From Gracilibacillus salitolerans (lineage in GTDB: Bacteria > Bacillota > Bacilli > Bacillales > Amphibacillaceae), in NCBI RefSeq assembly GCF_009650095.1, contig NZ_CP045915.1, positions 4,836,001 to 4,900,000 of the forward strand: a DNA stretch of 64,000 bases, given 5' to 3'. Shown one piece after another: positions 45,031-53,878 of the stretch (its first letter is position 1; every line of letters begins with the position of its first letter). A program made the translations under genes and the position numbers. The notes under the pieces were generated by a model. It had not been told where the DNA came from, searched no databases, and saw only the letters and a list, made by a program, of their open reading frames with translations.

Positions 45031-45067
45031 AAAAAACTACTTATCGCTTCCTAGCTGATAAGTAGTT
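45031..45067 (-). terminator. Terminator of the malic enzyme gene
   Basis: ACTACTTATC pairs with GATAAGTAGT, with a T-run on the minus strand (A-run at 45031-45036). Confidence 0.85.
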
Positions 45068-45080
45068 CCTTAGGTTAAAA

Positions 45081-46475
45081 TTATGTTTTTCTCGAAACGC
45101 CACTTTCGTTAGCTGCTTGAACGACTGCTGCTCTTACACGTTCGACTACCTTTTCATTAAATACGCCTGGGATAATGTAATCCTCACTTAACTCATCTGA
45201 TCCAATGGTAGCTGCGATAGCTTCTGCAGCAGCTACTTTCATTTGCTCATTTATAGAGGAGGCTCTCGCATCCAATGCTCCTCTAAATATACCCGGGAAA
45301 CAAAGGAGATTGTTGACTTGATTCGGATAATCAGACCTTCCTGTTGCCATTACTCTGACATGATCACGAGCAATGTCTGGTGAAATCTCCGGGATTGGAT
45401 TTGCTAAAGCAAAAACGATCGGATCTTTCGCCATGTTCTTCAGATCCTCTTCCTGTAATATATCCCCTCTGGAAACACCAATAAAAATGTCCGCATTTGT
45501 CATCGCTTCGGAAAGGGTAGCATCCACCTTCTCAGGATTAGTATGGTTTGCATACCACTCCCACATTTTATTGTCATACGAATGATCACGAGTAATACTG
45601 CCTTCCTTATCTACCCCGATAACATTTTCTGCACCTGCTGCTAAAAGCATTTTTGTTATGGCAATGCCTGCTGCACCAACACCACAGACAACAATTTTAC
45701 ATTCTTTCAAGTTTTTCTTTGTAAGCTTTAAAGCATTCAAAATACCAGCTAACACAACAATAGCTGTTCCGTGCTGATCGTCATGAAAAATAGGGATATC
45801 TAGTTCTTGTTTCAGTGTCTCTTCAATTTCAAAGCATTGTGGAGATCCGATGTCTTCTAAGTTAATTCCACCAAACCCCGGGCTAATCGCTTTAATGGTT
45901 CGAATAATCTCATCCGTATCTGTCGTATCAAGACAAATGGGATAGGCATTAATATCAGCAAATCGTTTAAATAACATCGCCTTTCCTTCCATCACAGGCA
46001 TAGCTGCTTCTGGACTAATTTGACCTAATCCCAATACAGCGGTACCGTCTGAAACAACCGCAACAGAATTACTTTTAATCGTTAAGTTATAGGCTAATAA
46101 AGGATTGGCGTGGATCGCATTACAAACTCTTGCTACCTCAGGTGTATAAACATGGGAGAGTTGTTCTCTATTTTTCAAATCTAACTTAGGCTTAATATCG
46201 ATCTTCCCACCTAAATGGACAAGGAACGTTCGATCGGAGATATGCTTCACATATACTCCATCACTATCATTCAAAGCCTTAATAACCTTCAATTGTCCTG
46301 GTTCATCATTTACTTTTATGGTAATATCTCTGATCGTTTCCTGAGGTGTTTCTTTTTTCACATCAATTGCTACCAGGTCTGCATCATTTTCATGAATAAG
46401 TGTTGCGATTTGACCGATATTTGCTTTTGCCTTTTCGATTTCCAATCGGATAATAATATGCATATTAGAACGCAT
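45081..46475 (-). CDS. NAD(P)-dependent malic enzyme with N-terminal ACT domain
   Basis: The 464-residue protein starts at ATG 46475, eight bases after AAAGGAGG. Residues 1-85 form an ACT-like ligand domain ('IIIRLEIEKAKANIGQIATLI', 'VNDEPGQLKVIKAL'). The malic enzyme core follows: 'VVSDGTAVLGLGQISPEAAMPVMEGKA', 'IPIFHDDQHGTAIVVLAGI' and a Rossmann motif 'KIVVCGVGAAGIAITKMLL'. It decarboxylates malate to pyruvate. The ACT domain suggests allosteric control by an amino acid. Cofactor choice cannot be decided. Confidence 0.93.
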   Translation of the reverse strand: MRSNMHIIIRLEIEKAKANIGQIATLIHENDADLVAIDVKKETPQETIRDITIKVNDEPGQLKVIKALNDSDGVYVKHISDRTFLVHLGGKIDIKPKLDLKNREQLSHVYTPEVARVCNAIHANPLLAYNLTIKSNSVAVVSDGTAVLGLGQISPEAAMPVMEGKAMLFKRFADINAYPICLDTTDTDEIIRTIKAISPGFGGINLEDIGSPQCFEIEETLKQELDIPIFHDDQHGTAIVVLAGILNALKLTKKNLKECKIVVCGVGAAGIAITKMLLAAGAENVIGVDKEGSITRDHSYDNKMWEWYANHTNPEKVDATLSEAMTNADIFIGVSRGDILQEEDLKNMAKDPIVFALANPIPEISPDIARDHVRVMATGRSDYPNQVNNLLCFPGIFRGALDARASSINEQMKVAAAEAIAATIGSDELSEDYIIPGVFNEKVVERVRAAVVQAANESGVSRKT

Positions 46476-46525
46476 AAGGATAGCCTCCTTTAGTATCATA
46501 GATATAGATTACAAATAACGAACGA

Positions 46526-46693
46526 TTAATCATCCAGATCTTTATTCGGAGCTTTTGTAACCTGGGCATTCTCTTGTTTTACATACTTTCCTATTACCGA
46601 TGTATTTATTCTTTGTCTGACAGCCGTTTCTATTACTACATATAAAATAAAAATGGAAACAGCAAACATCAACAGGTTCATAATTAATTCCAT
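46526..46693 (-). CDS. Small single-TM protein, 55 aa
   Basis: It starts at ATG 46693 after GAGGTGATAAA. The N-terminal half is one membrane helix ('MNLLMFAVSIFILYVVIE'), and the rest is a charged tail ending 'APNKDLDD'. I do not recognise a family. It lies upstream of the malic enzyme gene on the same strand. Good initiation signal and helix-plus-tail design support a real gene. Confidence 0.55.
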   Translation of the reverse strand: MELIMNLLMFAVSIFILYVVIETAVRQRINTSVIGKYVKQENAQVTKAPNKDLDD

Positions 46694-46825
46694 TTTATCA
46701 CCTCATGTCTATTATATTTCCTGTTGAGCTTAATTTAAAGCCATTCTTTTCGACAATAAAAACAAACGTATCGTTATCAAGATTATATATAAACAAACAA
46801 AGTCGATTAACGTTTGTTTTATTGT

Positions 46826-46854
46826 TTGACAATCAGCAAATATTATAATAATAT
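46826..46854 (+). promoter_or_regulatory. Promoter of the DUF2087 regulator
   Basis: TTGACA (46826-46831) and TAATAT (46849-46854) are separated by exactly 17 bases. Confidence 0.7.
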
Positions 46855-46913
46855 GATTGTTGGTACCAAAACATTATGCATTTTTGTTAAATGCTCATGG
46901 AAGGAGTGTTTTG

Positions 46914-47675
46914 ATGATGGAATTATCTGATATGTTTTGGAATGCTTCCATAGAAGAATTAAAAAAAGGTTATATCGAAGAGAAAAACCATTTTACTTGC
47001 TTGCTGTGCGGGAAAGAAATCGAAAAGGGATTAGTATATTCTTTTCAAGATCATTTATATGAAGCGGAACGATATATGCGTATTCACATCGAAAGCACAC
47101 ATCAATCTGTTTTTGATTACTTAATTGAAATGGACCGTAAGCTTACGGGTATCACTGATCATCAAAAAAACTTATTGCGGCTTTTTTATCAAGGAAAGAG
47201 TGACAAAGAGATTCAGGAGGAACTTAATATCGGCAGTACCTCTACGATCCGTCATCATCGCTTTGCATTAAAAGAAAAAGAAAGACAAGCTAGAAATTTC
47301 TTAGCCATGATGGAATTATTAAAAGAGAAAGATAAACATGCGCCAGCCTTTATACCTATTCACCAATCCGCAACGATGGTAGATGACCGCTATAACATTA
47401 CAGATGTTGAGCGGGCAAAGATCGTCGACAAGTTCTTCCCCAATGGTGTGGAAAATGGGTTAGCTAAATTTCCACCAAAGGAAAAACAAAGACTTGTGAT
47501 CCTTAGGGAAATCGCCCAGCAATTAGACGATAATCATAAATATACGGAAAAAGAAATGAATCAGAAGCTTGAGCATTATTATAAGGATTATGTGTTGGTT
47601 CGACGATATTTAATCGATTATGGTCTACTGAACAGAAAACAGGATGGCAGTCAGTATTGGGTAAAGCAGAATTAA
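46914..47675 (+). CDS. DUF2087 transcriptional regulator with Cys pair and HTH
   Basis: The 253-residue protein starts at ATG 46914, seven bases after AAGGAG. Its N-terminus has a CxxC ('FTCLLCGKEIEKG') with later His residues, perhaps a zinc site. Residues about 75-115 form a LuxR-like HTH ('LTGITDHQKNLLRLFYQGKSDKEIQEEL'). The C-terminal third is a DUF2087 domain ('DKFFPNGVENGLAKFPPKEKQRLVILREIA', 'YVLVRRYLIDYGLLNRKQDGSQYW'), which is winged-helix-like. It is probably a cytosolic regulator of unknown targets. Confidence 0.83.
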   Translation: MMELSDMFWNASIEELKKGYIEEKNHFTCLLCGKEIEKGLVYSFQDHLYEAERYMRIHIESTHQSVFDYLIEMDRKLTGITDHQKNLLRLFYQGKSDKEIQEELNIGSTSTIRHHRFALKEKERQARNFLAMMELLKEKDKHAPAFIPIHQSATMVDDRYNITDVERAKIVDKFFPNGVENGLAKFPPKEKQRLVILREIAQQLDDNHKYTEKEMNQKLEHYYKDYVLVRRYLIDYGLLNRKQDGSQYWVKQN

Positions 47676-47726
47676 AAAGACTTTGCTTTATAAGGAAGAG
47701 AAATTTATTACAAATCAACGGAGGAT

Positions 47727-49364
47727 TTATCTCCCCCGTTGATGCTTTACTTTGAAAAAGATATTCATTCGTTTTATTGTTTCTAATGGATCAGATTCCG
47801 ATGTATGAAAAGCAACATGTGCGTCAGGTCTAATTAACATTGTATGACCATGATTCATCGTTAATTTATTTTCAACTTCCCGGAACACATCATGTATGAT
47901 TTTAAACTTGCCTCCTTCTATAAGAGGCACTCCACCCTTAACTACCAAGAATGTAGTAATCAAATCTCCATACACTGTACATAGTTCTTCAACTAATGAA
48001 TTCACATAAGCAATTATATCTTCAGTTTGCCTTTCCATATATACAAAGCAAACGAAGGGATACAGCCGTAACAAATGATACAATCTCTTGTCGGGGGTTT
48101 CTTCTAGTAAGAATTTCACATCCGGAGTCCGTGCTCCTGGTTGTATGAATTTTTTGGGCAATTTGTTATCTACTAACTTTTGACTAGATGATGTAGCGTG
48201 ATAATCATATTTAATATGTGATAAAGTTTCTGCAATGTTATGTTGTAAATGTGAATTAGAAAGCAACCATCTACTAATATTATTTCGAAGCTTTCCTCTA
48301 GTTCCTTCTAATGATATAAACTGTAGCAAACGACTAGTTTGTTGTATGATATTTTTAGCAATGGGGCGTCTTTCTTGATCATAAGTTCGAAGAATTGCCT
48401 GATCTGCGCACCCTTTTAAAACAGTCATCAGCTTCCAGCATATATTTGTAGCATCTTGTAATCCTAGGTTCATTCCTTGACCACCGAGTGGGTTATGAAT
48501 ATGAGCAGCATCTCCCACAAAAAACACGCGATCCTTTTGATAATTTTCAACTTGTTTATGAGCGGTTCCAAAATAAGTGAGCCAGTTGGCACTATCTATT
48601 TCAATAGAAGTTGAAGTCACATAATTAACCCGTTGTTGCAGTTCATGTAAGGTAAGTTCATCTTTATGAGGCCTTCCTTGTATAGATAGATCTAGTCCAA
48701 CTACTCTAAATTTTCCATCTGCATATGGGAAAAAGACCGTTGCACCTCTTGTATTAATATAACCTGTAATCATGGAAGGATCTAAATTCGATGTTTGAAT
48801 ATCTCCAAGGAAAAAAGTCTTTCCTTCTGCTTCCCCTACAAAGCCCGTTTCCATTAACTCTCTCACTTTGCTGTGTGCTCCATCACAAGCTAATACATAT
48901 TCCGCATCATATTCGAGAATTTCCCCATCATTATTCACCGTTACATTAACTCCCTTATCATGTACAGTTAATGCCGTAACCTCTTCCCCCCTATTTACAA
49001 TACCTTCATTCATTTCAAGATTTGTTTCTAAGATTTCTTCTGTTTCTGTTTGAGGAATAACAAGCATATATGGAAACCTGCTTTCTATTTGATATAACCC
49101 TAAAATCGATTCTTTTTCTCCCCCAATATACATTTTTGCACCCTCTCCAGGGTATCCTCGTGCAACAAATTCCTCCACGAAACCTGATAAATCAAACATT
49201 TCCATTGACCTAGCATGAATCCCCATAGCTTTAGAAAAGGAAGAGCGATGTGTTTGTTTTTCCAGACAGACATAATCAATTTTATATCTATTTAACTGAT
49301 TAGCTGCCATTAAACCAGTTGGTCCGGCACCCACAATGACAACATCTGTTTTCACTTTTTTCAT
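47727..49364 (-). CDS. FAD-dependent aromatic-ring monooxygenase
   Basis: The 545-residue flavoprotein has the FAD dinucleotide motif 'DVVIVGAGPTGLMAANQL', the DG motif 'LACDGAHSKVRE' and the GD motif 'VFFVGDAAHIHNPLGGQGMNLGLQDA'. These put it in the PHBH/phenol hydroxylase (class A) group. The C-terminal 150 residues resemble the thioredoxin-like domain of that family. It probably hydroxylates an aromatic compound or antibiotic using NAD(P)H and O2. It is divergent from a TetR gene across a palindromic operator, so it is likely induced by its substrate. Confidence 0.88.
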   Translation of the reverse strand: MKKVKTDVVIVGAGPTGLMAANQLNRYKIDYVCLEKQTHRSSFSKAMGIHARSMEMFDLSGFVEEFVARGYPGEGAKMYIGGEKESILGLYQIESRFPYMLVIPQTETEEILETNLEMNEGIVNRGEEVTALTVHDKGVNVTVNNDGEILEYDAEYVLACDGAHSKVRELMETGFVGEAEGKTFFLGDIQTSNLDPSMITGYINTRGATVFFPYADGKFRVVGLDLSIQGRPHKDELTLHELQQRVNYVTSTSIEIDSANWLTYFGTAHKQVENYQKDRVFFVGDAAHIHNPLGGQGMNLGLQDATNICWKLMTVLKGCADQAILRTYDQERRPIAKNIIQQTSRLLQFISLEGTRGKLRNNISRWLLSNSHLQHNIAETLSHIKYDYHATSSSQKLVDNKLPKKFIQPGARTPDVKFLLEETPDKRLYHLLRLYPFVCFVYMERQTEDIIAYVNSLVEELCTVYGDLITTFLVVKGGVPLIEGGKFKIIHDVFREVENKLTMNHGHTMLIRPDAHVAFHTSESDPLETIKRMNIFFKVKHQRGR

Positions 49365-49419
49365 ACCAAATATTCTCCTAACCTGTTTTGGCCTAACTTT
49401 TACATTTCCGCACTTATAC

Positions 49420-49433
49420 TACAACATGTTGTA
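49420..49433. promoter_or_regulatory. Palindromic operator between monooxygenase and TetR genes
   Basis: TACAACATGTTGTA is a perfect 14-base palindrome in the divergent intergenic region, of the size TetR repressors bind. Confidence 0.6.
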
Positions 49434-49564
49434 TAATAAAATTATAAATGGTTAATAAACGCTACAGCAATAGATGATTTTCCACATTTTGTAGTTAAAA
49501 CGACAGATATTTTAACTTTGTAAAGTTTTGTACTAATTAAATAATAAAAGGACGGGATAATGTA

Positions 49565-50158
49565 ATGAAAAAAGTGGATCCAAGAGTGAAAAAGACCAGA
49601 AATTTTCTAAAAAATGCTTTACTAGAATTGATTGATGAGAAAGGTTTTGATGCAATTACCATTGGAAATCTTGCAGAAAAAGCAGAAGTAAATCGAGTCA
49701 CGTTCTATCAACATTATCATGATAAATATGATTTACTAGAACAGACAATAGAAGTTATGTTACAACATTTCATAGAAACCGTTGAACCTAAAAAACGGGG
49801 AGATTTAATTACACACAAACAGGAAACAAGTGTTGTTTATCTAAATCTTTTCCAATTTGTTTATGATAACCGAAAGTTTTTCAAAATCATGCTTGGGGAA
49901 AATGGGGCTTCTTTATTCCAGGATCGAATGACCAAATCAATTGAACATTTCGTTTCGGATACATTAGACATGCTCGTTCCAGACAAAAGCAGCATGGATA
50001 TTCCACAAGATATTATTGTCCATTATGTATCCTCTGCAAGTATCGGTTTAATAAAGTATTGGGTACAAAGCGGAATGAAGTATTCTCCAGATTATATGGC
50101 GAAGCAACTAACAGTTTTAGAAAGACATGGTCCGATTAATACCACAATAGGAAAGTAA
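49565..50158 (+). CDS. TetR-family repressor
   Basis: The 197-residue protein has an N-terminal TetR HTH: 'LLELIDEKGFDAITIGNLAEKAEVNRVTFYQHYHDKYDLLEQ'. A helical ligand/dimer domain follows with 'FFKIMLGENGASLF' and 'YVSSASIGLIKYWVQSGM', as in the YfiR/DhaS-type group with the TetR_C_7 domain. It probably represses the divergent flavin monooxygenase and itself through the palindrome at 49420. The ligand is unknown. Confidence 0.9.
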   Translation: MKKVDPRVKKTRNFLKNALLELIDEKGFDAITIGNLAEKAEVNRVTFYQHYHDKYDLLEQTIEVMLQHFIETVEPKKRGDLITHKQETSVVYLNLFQFVYDNRKFFKIMLGENGASLFQDRMTKSIEHFVSDTLDMLVPDKSSMDIPQDIIVHYVSSASIGLIKYWVQSGMKYSPDYMAKQLTVLERHGPINTTIGK

Positions 50159-50194
50159 ACGATATGCTTCGTCATTACTGATACAGAAAATTTT

Positions 50195-50220
50195 AAAAGG
50201 GTCTCTACGATAACCCTTTT
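50195..50220. terminator. Terminator after the TetR gene
   Basis: AAAAGGGT and AACCCTTTT pair around a nine-base loop, with flanking A/T runs on both strands. Confidence 0.65.
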
Positions 50221-50440
50221 AAAACAAACGCAGAAATAGTCTTGGAAATGTCTTCGACTGGCATATGAAGTCGAAGTGCGGAAATCAACTTTGGATGCAC
50301 AAGATGAAGAATATAAGCCTCTAGAACATCAAAGTCTTGGTTTCGAAAAATCCCTTGATCCTGTCCCTCTTTTATTGCAACCTGTATTACATCTGTTAGT
50401 GCTATCGTTCCCATATGGTTTAGAAAGCTTCAGTCGAGTT
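50205..50440 (-). pseudogene. C-terminal remnant of a second TetR regulator
   Basis: The minus-strand frame 50205-50414 reads 'TDVIQVAIKEGQDQGIFRNQDFDVLEAYILHLVH' and ends 'ISKTISAFVLKGL', a typical TetR ligand-domain tail. The HTH half is missing and the frame runs up to the 3' end of the thioesterase gene, so it is a truncated leftover. Confidence 0.65.
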
Positions 50441-50444
50441 CTAA

Positions 50445-50957
50445 TCATCCCCATGGTTTACCCTTATGAATAACCGTTGCTAACTCTTTGCTAGCGTTCC
50501 TTCGTTTTTTCCTTGCTTCCACTCGTTCTTTTGCTGTCTCATGCAAATATTTCTCTTCCTCTGTCTCAGGAATAATTTTGGGAACGGGAATTGGTTTACC
50601 TTCTTCATTTACGGCTACAAAAGTTAAAAAAGCAGTCGCAGCAATTTTGCGCTCTCCTGTAAGGAGGTTTTCTGCCAAAACTTTGATAAACACTTCCATT
50701 GAACTCGTACCTGTCCACGTAACAAAAGACTCTAAACAAACAGACTCACCTGTGCGAACCGGAGCCAAAAAGTCGACAGAGTCTGTTGAAGCAGTGACAA
50801 CAGGGCTTCTCGAATGCCTCATTGCAGAAATCGATGCAATATCATCAATGTAACTCATTAATTTCCCGCCAAAAAGTGTTCCGTGATTATTCGTATCAGG
50901 CGGGAATACATGACCGACTTTCACTGCGTGGGTTTCTTTAATATAAGCTTCTTTCAT
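50445..50957 (-). CDS. Acyl-CoA thioesterase (hotdog fold, YkhA-like)
   Basis: The 170-residue protein has the hotdog acyl-CoA hydrolase hallmark 'VFPPDTNNHGTLFGGKLMSYIDDIASI', 'STDSVDFLAPVRTGE' and 'AATAFLTFVAVNEEGKPIPVP'. It matches the YkhA/YciA/BACH group that hydrolyses medium- to long-chain acyl-CoA in the cytoplasm. The start at 50957 is preceded by AAAAAGGTGATC. It lies downstream of an aminotransferase gene with a short gap. Confidence 0.92.
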   Translation of the reverse strand: MKEAYIKETHAVKVGHVFPPDTNNHGTLFGGKLMSYIDDIASISAMRHSRSPVVTASTDSVDFLAPVRTGESVCLESFVTWTGTSSMEVFIKVLAENLLTGERKIAATAFLTFVAVNEEGKPIPVPKIIPETEEEKYLHETAKERVEARKKRRNASKELATVIHKGKPWG

Positions 50958-51007
50958 ACGATCACCTTTTTCGTTATTTTTTATGGATCACCGCAACGGG
51001 CAATTTA

Positions 51008-52207
51008 TTAAAACCAATCTGCAATAACTTCACCCAACATCTCAACGCCTTTCTTTATTTCCTTCAGGCCAGAATAACTAAAGGAAAGACGGAGCCACTC
51101 TTTGCCATCTTGTTCATTTAAGAAAAAATATTTACCCGGCAAAAAGGACACACCTTGATCGAGAGCTTGTTGTAATAATATCGAGGTATCAGCCCCAGCA
51201 ACTTTTATCCAAACAAAGTAGCCTCCCTCTGGCACATACCAGGTGACGGATTTTGGCATATTTTTTTCTAAAGCAGCAAGTAACACAGAACACCTCTCTT
51301 GATAAGATATTCGCAACGTGTTAAATCTATTATCAAAATTATTATTCCCCAGATATGTAGCCATAATTGCTTGTGCAAAAGGATGATCTAAATCTTTTTT
51401 AAACCAATATAGTGAAGTAATTATTTCTTCTGTCGCAGCTACCCAGCCTATTCGTAAACCAGGGGCCACCACCTTAGATAAAGAACCGACATACAGGACA
51501 CGATTTTCATGATCCATTGCTTTTAACGTTACTGGTTGCTTATCGAAATATAACTCGCCATAAGCATCATCCTCTAAAATAAGAAAGTCGTACTGAGAAG
51601 CTAGCTCCAAGATATGCTTCCGACGTTCATCTGTCATCGTTGTTCCAGTTGGATTTTGAAAGGTTGGGATCGTATATACTATTTTCGGTAGCGGGAGACC
51701 TTGTGCTTCTCTTTCTGCTAATACTCTTGCTAATTCCTTTGTCTGCAGTCCCTGTTCATCGATTGGGATACTAATAAATTGATTCGTGTAATTCTGGAAT
51801 ACTTCCAGTGCTTCCATATACGTTGGTGCTTCTACCGCAACAACTGTATTTCCATCTACAAAAACACGGGCAATTAAATCAATCGCCTGACATGCACCAG
51901 CTGTAACCAAAAGTGCTTTTTCCGAAATGTGCATACCTCTTTCAGACAATCTAGCTTGAATTTGCTGCTTTAGTTTATCCATTTTCGGAGTACCTAGGTA
52001 ATGCAGAGGTAAATCCTGTTCATCGTTCAGCAATTGAACAACCGCTTCTTGTATCGAATCAACTGGTACAAGATCAGGTGCCGGAAACCCGGAGCTAAGA
52101 CGAATACAATTGTCCGGTATAGTCGGCATCCATTCACCTGGCGGGTCGTTTTTTAATGCATTCTTTATGTTTTCCGAATAAAAATTATCGATACTCATGA
52201 TGATCAT
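51008..52207 (-). CDS. Fold-type I PLP aminotransferase (LysN/MocR-core-like)
   Basis: The 399-residue protein (or 396 from the ATG at 52198) has class I aminotransferase features: 'LHYLGTPKMDKLKQQI', 'LLVTAGACQAIDLIARVFV', 'YTIPTFQNPTGTTM', 'LILEDDAYGELYFD' and the PLP lysine in 'YVGSLSKVVAPGLRIGWVAA'. It is closest in style to 2-aminoadipate/LysN-type enzymes and to the catalytic half of MocR regulators, but has no HTH. The amino donor is unknown. It follows a transporter gene on the same strand. Confidence 0.88.
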   Translation of the reverse strand: MIIMSIDNFYSENIKNALKNDPPGEWMPTIPDNCIRLSSGFPAPDLVPVDSIQEAVVQLLNDEQDLPLHYLGTPKMDKLKQQIQARLSERGMHISEKALLVTAGACQAIDLIARVFVDGNTVVAVEAPTYMEALEVFQNYTNQFISIPIDEQGLQTKELARVLAEREAQGLPLPKIVYTIPTFQNPTGTTMTDERRKHILELASQYDFLILEDDAYGELYFDKQPVTLKAMDHENRVLYVGSLSKVVAPGLRIGWVAATEEIITSLYWFKKDLDHPFAQAIMATYLGNNNFDNRFNTLRISYQERCSVLLAALEKNMPKSVTWYVPEGGYFVWIKVAGADTSILLQQALDQGVSFLPGKYFFLNEQDGKEWLRLSFSYSGLKEIKKGVEMLGEVIADWF

Positions 52208-52227
52208 TCACCTTTCCTTGAGACAGT

Positions 52228-52257
52228 AAGAAGCATTGGTAAGCACCAATGCTTCTT
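52228..52257. terminator. Perfect hairpin between the YjiH-like and aminotransferase genes
   Basis: AAGAAGCATTGGT and ACCAATGCTTCTT pair perfectly around a four-base loop. The T-run on the minus strand is weak, so it may attenuate rather than stop read-through. Confidence 0.55.
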
Positions 52258-52278
52258 GATTATAGTATGACCGATTAT

Positions 52279-53637
52279 TTAAAAGAATAAAAGGTGTGCC
52301 AGTAATGCTGCAACTGGCAACGTAATAATCGTTCTTTGTAAGAAGATAATAAATAATTGTAAAAACGAAATCGGAATTTTTGATTTTAATAACAGAATAC
52401 CAATTTCCGACATGTAAATTAATTGTGCTAAGGACATAACCCCAATCACAAACCGGGTTAATTCAGACTCAATACCACTACCGACTACAGCAGGTAAGAA
52501 CATGTCCGCAAAACCAACAATCATTGCTGGAGCGGCAGCCTCTGCTTCTGGTATTTGCAATAATTGCAGAAATGGAATAAATGGATAAGATAAATAATTA
52601 AAAATAGGTGTCTTTTCTGCAATAATAAGTGCGATCGTGCCAAGCGCCATCACTAATGGAATTAAAGCAAACCAAATATCAACCACATTAAATACGCCAC
52701 TTTTGATAACCCCTCGATAGCTTTTCACTTGATCCGCTTTTTCTACCGCTTTTTGCACACCCCATTTAAAACTAGATACACCTTCTGGCACGACTTCATT
52801 TATTTGTTTACCTGCTGCTTCATAGTAGGTATCTTTTTTAAAAGATAAAGGTGGAATTCGCGGTACAATAACCGCCGCAACAACACCTGCAACAATTACG
52901 GTTATATAAAATTGGACAAACATATGATCAATACTTAAAAATCTAGCAATTACCAAACTGAATGCAATCGATGCAATAGAGAAGTTGGTTGCTACTACTG
53001 ACGCTTCTCGCTTCGTATAATAACCAGATTCATATTGTTGTGTCGTTAATAACACCCCTACTGTTCCACTTCCCATCCATGACGCTAGGGCATCAATTGA
53101 AGAACGACCTGGAAGCTTAAATAAAGGCTGCATGATTTTTCGTACGATGGTACCGATAAAGTCCATTAAACCAAATTGCAATAACAGTGGCATGAAAAGA
53201 CATGCGAACAAGAACCACACCATTAAAACAGGAATTAGATCATATAATACCGTTCCCCCTGTCGCCATCGACCAAATAAATTCAGGTCCGATTTCAGTTA
53301 ACGTTAGAACCGCAAAGATTGCACCTAAGAAACGCATTGCGATCCATAATGGTGGAATGTTTAATAAACTATTCAAGAAGGGACTATTTTTGACAAAAGG
53401 TAAGTCTATTATTTTTTCAACTAAACTACCAATAGCTGCTAGACAAATGATAATGGTCATGATCAATGGAATATAATCTGCTAGTAGTGCTTGCAGTCCA
53501 TCTGCTAACACACCTAATCCAATTGTCACCCTACCATCTACTGAAATCGGGACGAGGAATAATAACACTCCAATAAGTGATGGTAACCAAAATTTCATAT
53601 ATTGACTTGCTGTAAATTTATGTTGTTCTGAATTCAT
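52279..53637 (-). CDS. YjiH/nucleoside-recognition-domain membrane transporter
   Basis: The 452-residue protein starts at ATG 53637, seven bases after GGAGAG. It is polytopic, with about ten helices and a Gate/nucleoside-recognition stretch 'LPGRSSIDALASWMGSGTVGVLLTTQQYESGYYTKREASVVATNFSIASIAFS' (cited in part; key pieces G-R-S-S-I-D-A-L and Y-T-K-R-E-A). The second half repeats the design ('AMIVGFADMFLPAVVGSG'). YjiH relatives are uncharacterised. Pairing with an aminotransferase hints at an amino-acid or peptide substrate (inference). Confidence 0.82.
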   Translation of the reverse strand: MNSEQHKFTASQYMKFWLPSLIGVLLFLVPISVDGRVTIGLGVLADGLQALLADYIPLIMTIIICLAAIGSLVEKIIDLPFVKNSPFLNSLLNIPPLWIAMRFLGAIFAVLTLTEIGPEFIWSMATGGTVLYDLIPVLMVWFLFACLFMPLLLQFGLMDFIGTIVRKIMQPLFKLPGRSSIDALASWMGSGTVGVLLTTQQYESGYYTKREASVVATNFSIASIAFSLVIARFLSIDHMFVQFYITVIVAGVVAAVIVPRIPPLSFKKDTYYEAAGKQINEVVPEGVSSFKWGVQKAVEKADQVKSYRGVIKSGVFNVVDIWFALIPLVMALGTIALIIAEKTPIFNYLSYPFIPFLQLLQIPEAEAAAPAMIVGFADMFLPAVVGSGIESELTRFVIGVMSLAQLIYMSEIGILLLKSKIPISFLQLFIIFLQRTIITLPVAALLAHLLFF

Positions 53638-53729
53638 GATGTTCTCTCCAATTTTCTTTGTTGTTTCTATTATTTTGAGCAAGTTATAATATATCATTTT
53701 CATGTATAAATATGCAACACTTTTTTGAA

Positions 53730-53797
53730 AGAAGCAGAGATACATCGTTCGGTCCTTGTATATCTGGAACAAGGATAATTGATATATCACTGCTTCT
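53730..53797 (-). ncRNA. Long stem-loop in the leader of the YjiH-like gene
   Basis: AGAAGCAGAGATACATC (53730-53746) pairs with GATATATCACTGCTTCT (53781-53797) at 15 of 17 positions. It encloses an inner stem TCCTTGTAT/ACAAGGA. No T-run follows on either strand, so it is not a simple terminator and could be a cis-regulatory RNA. It matches no riboswitch I know. Confidence 0.45.
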
Positions 53798-53878
53798 CTA
53801 AGCATTTCTTATCTTATTTATCAAATCTGTTAATTTCTTCTACTGCCAAAGACCTTTGTCCATCACGACTCTATACTC

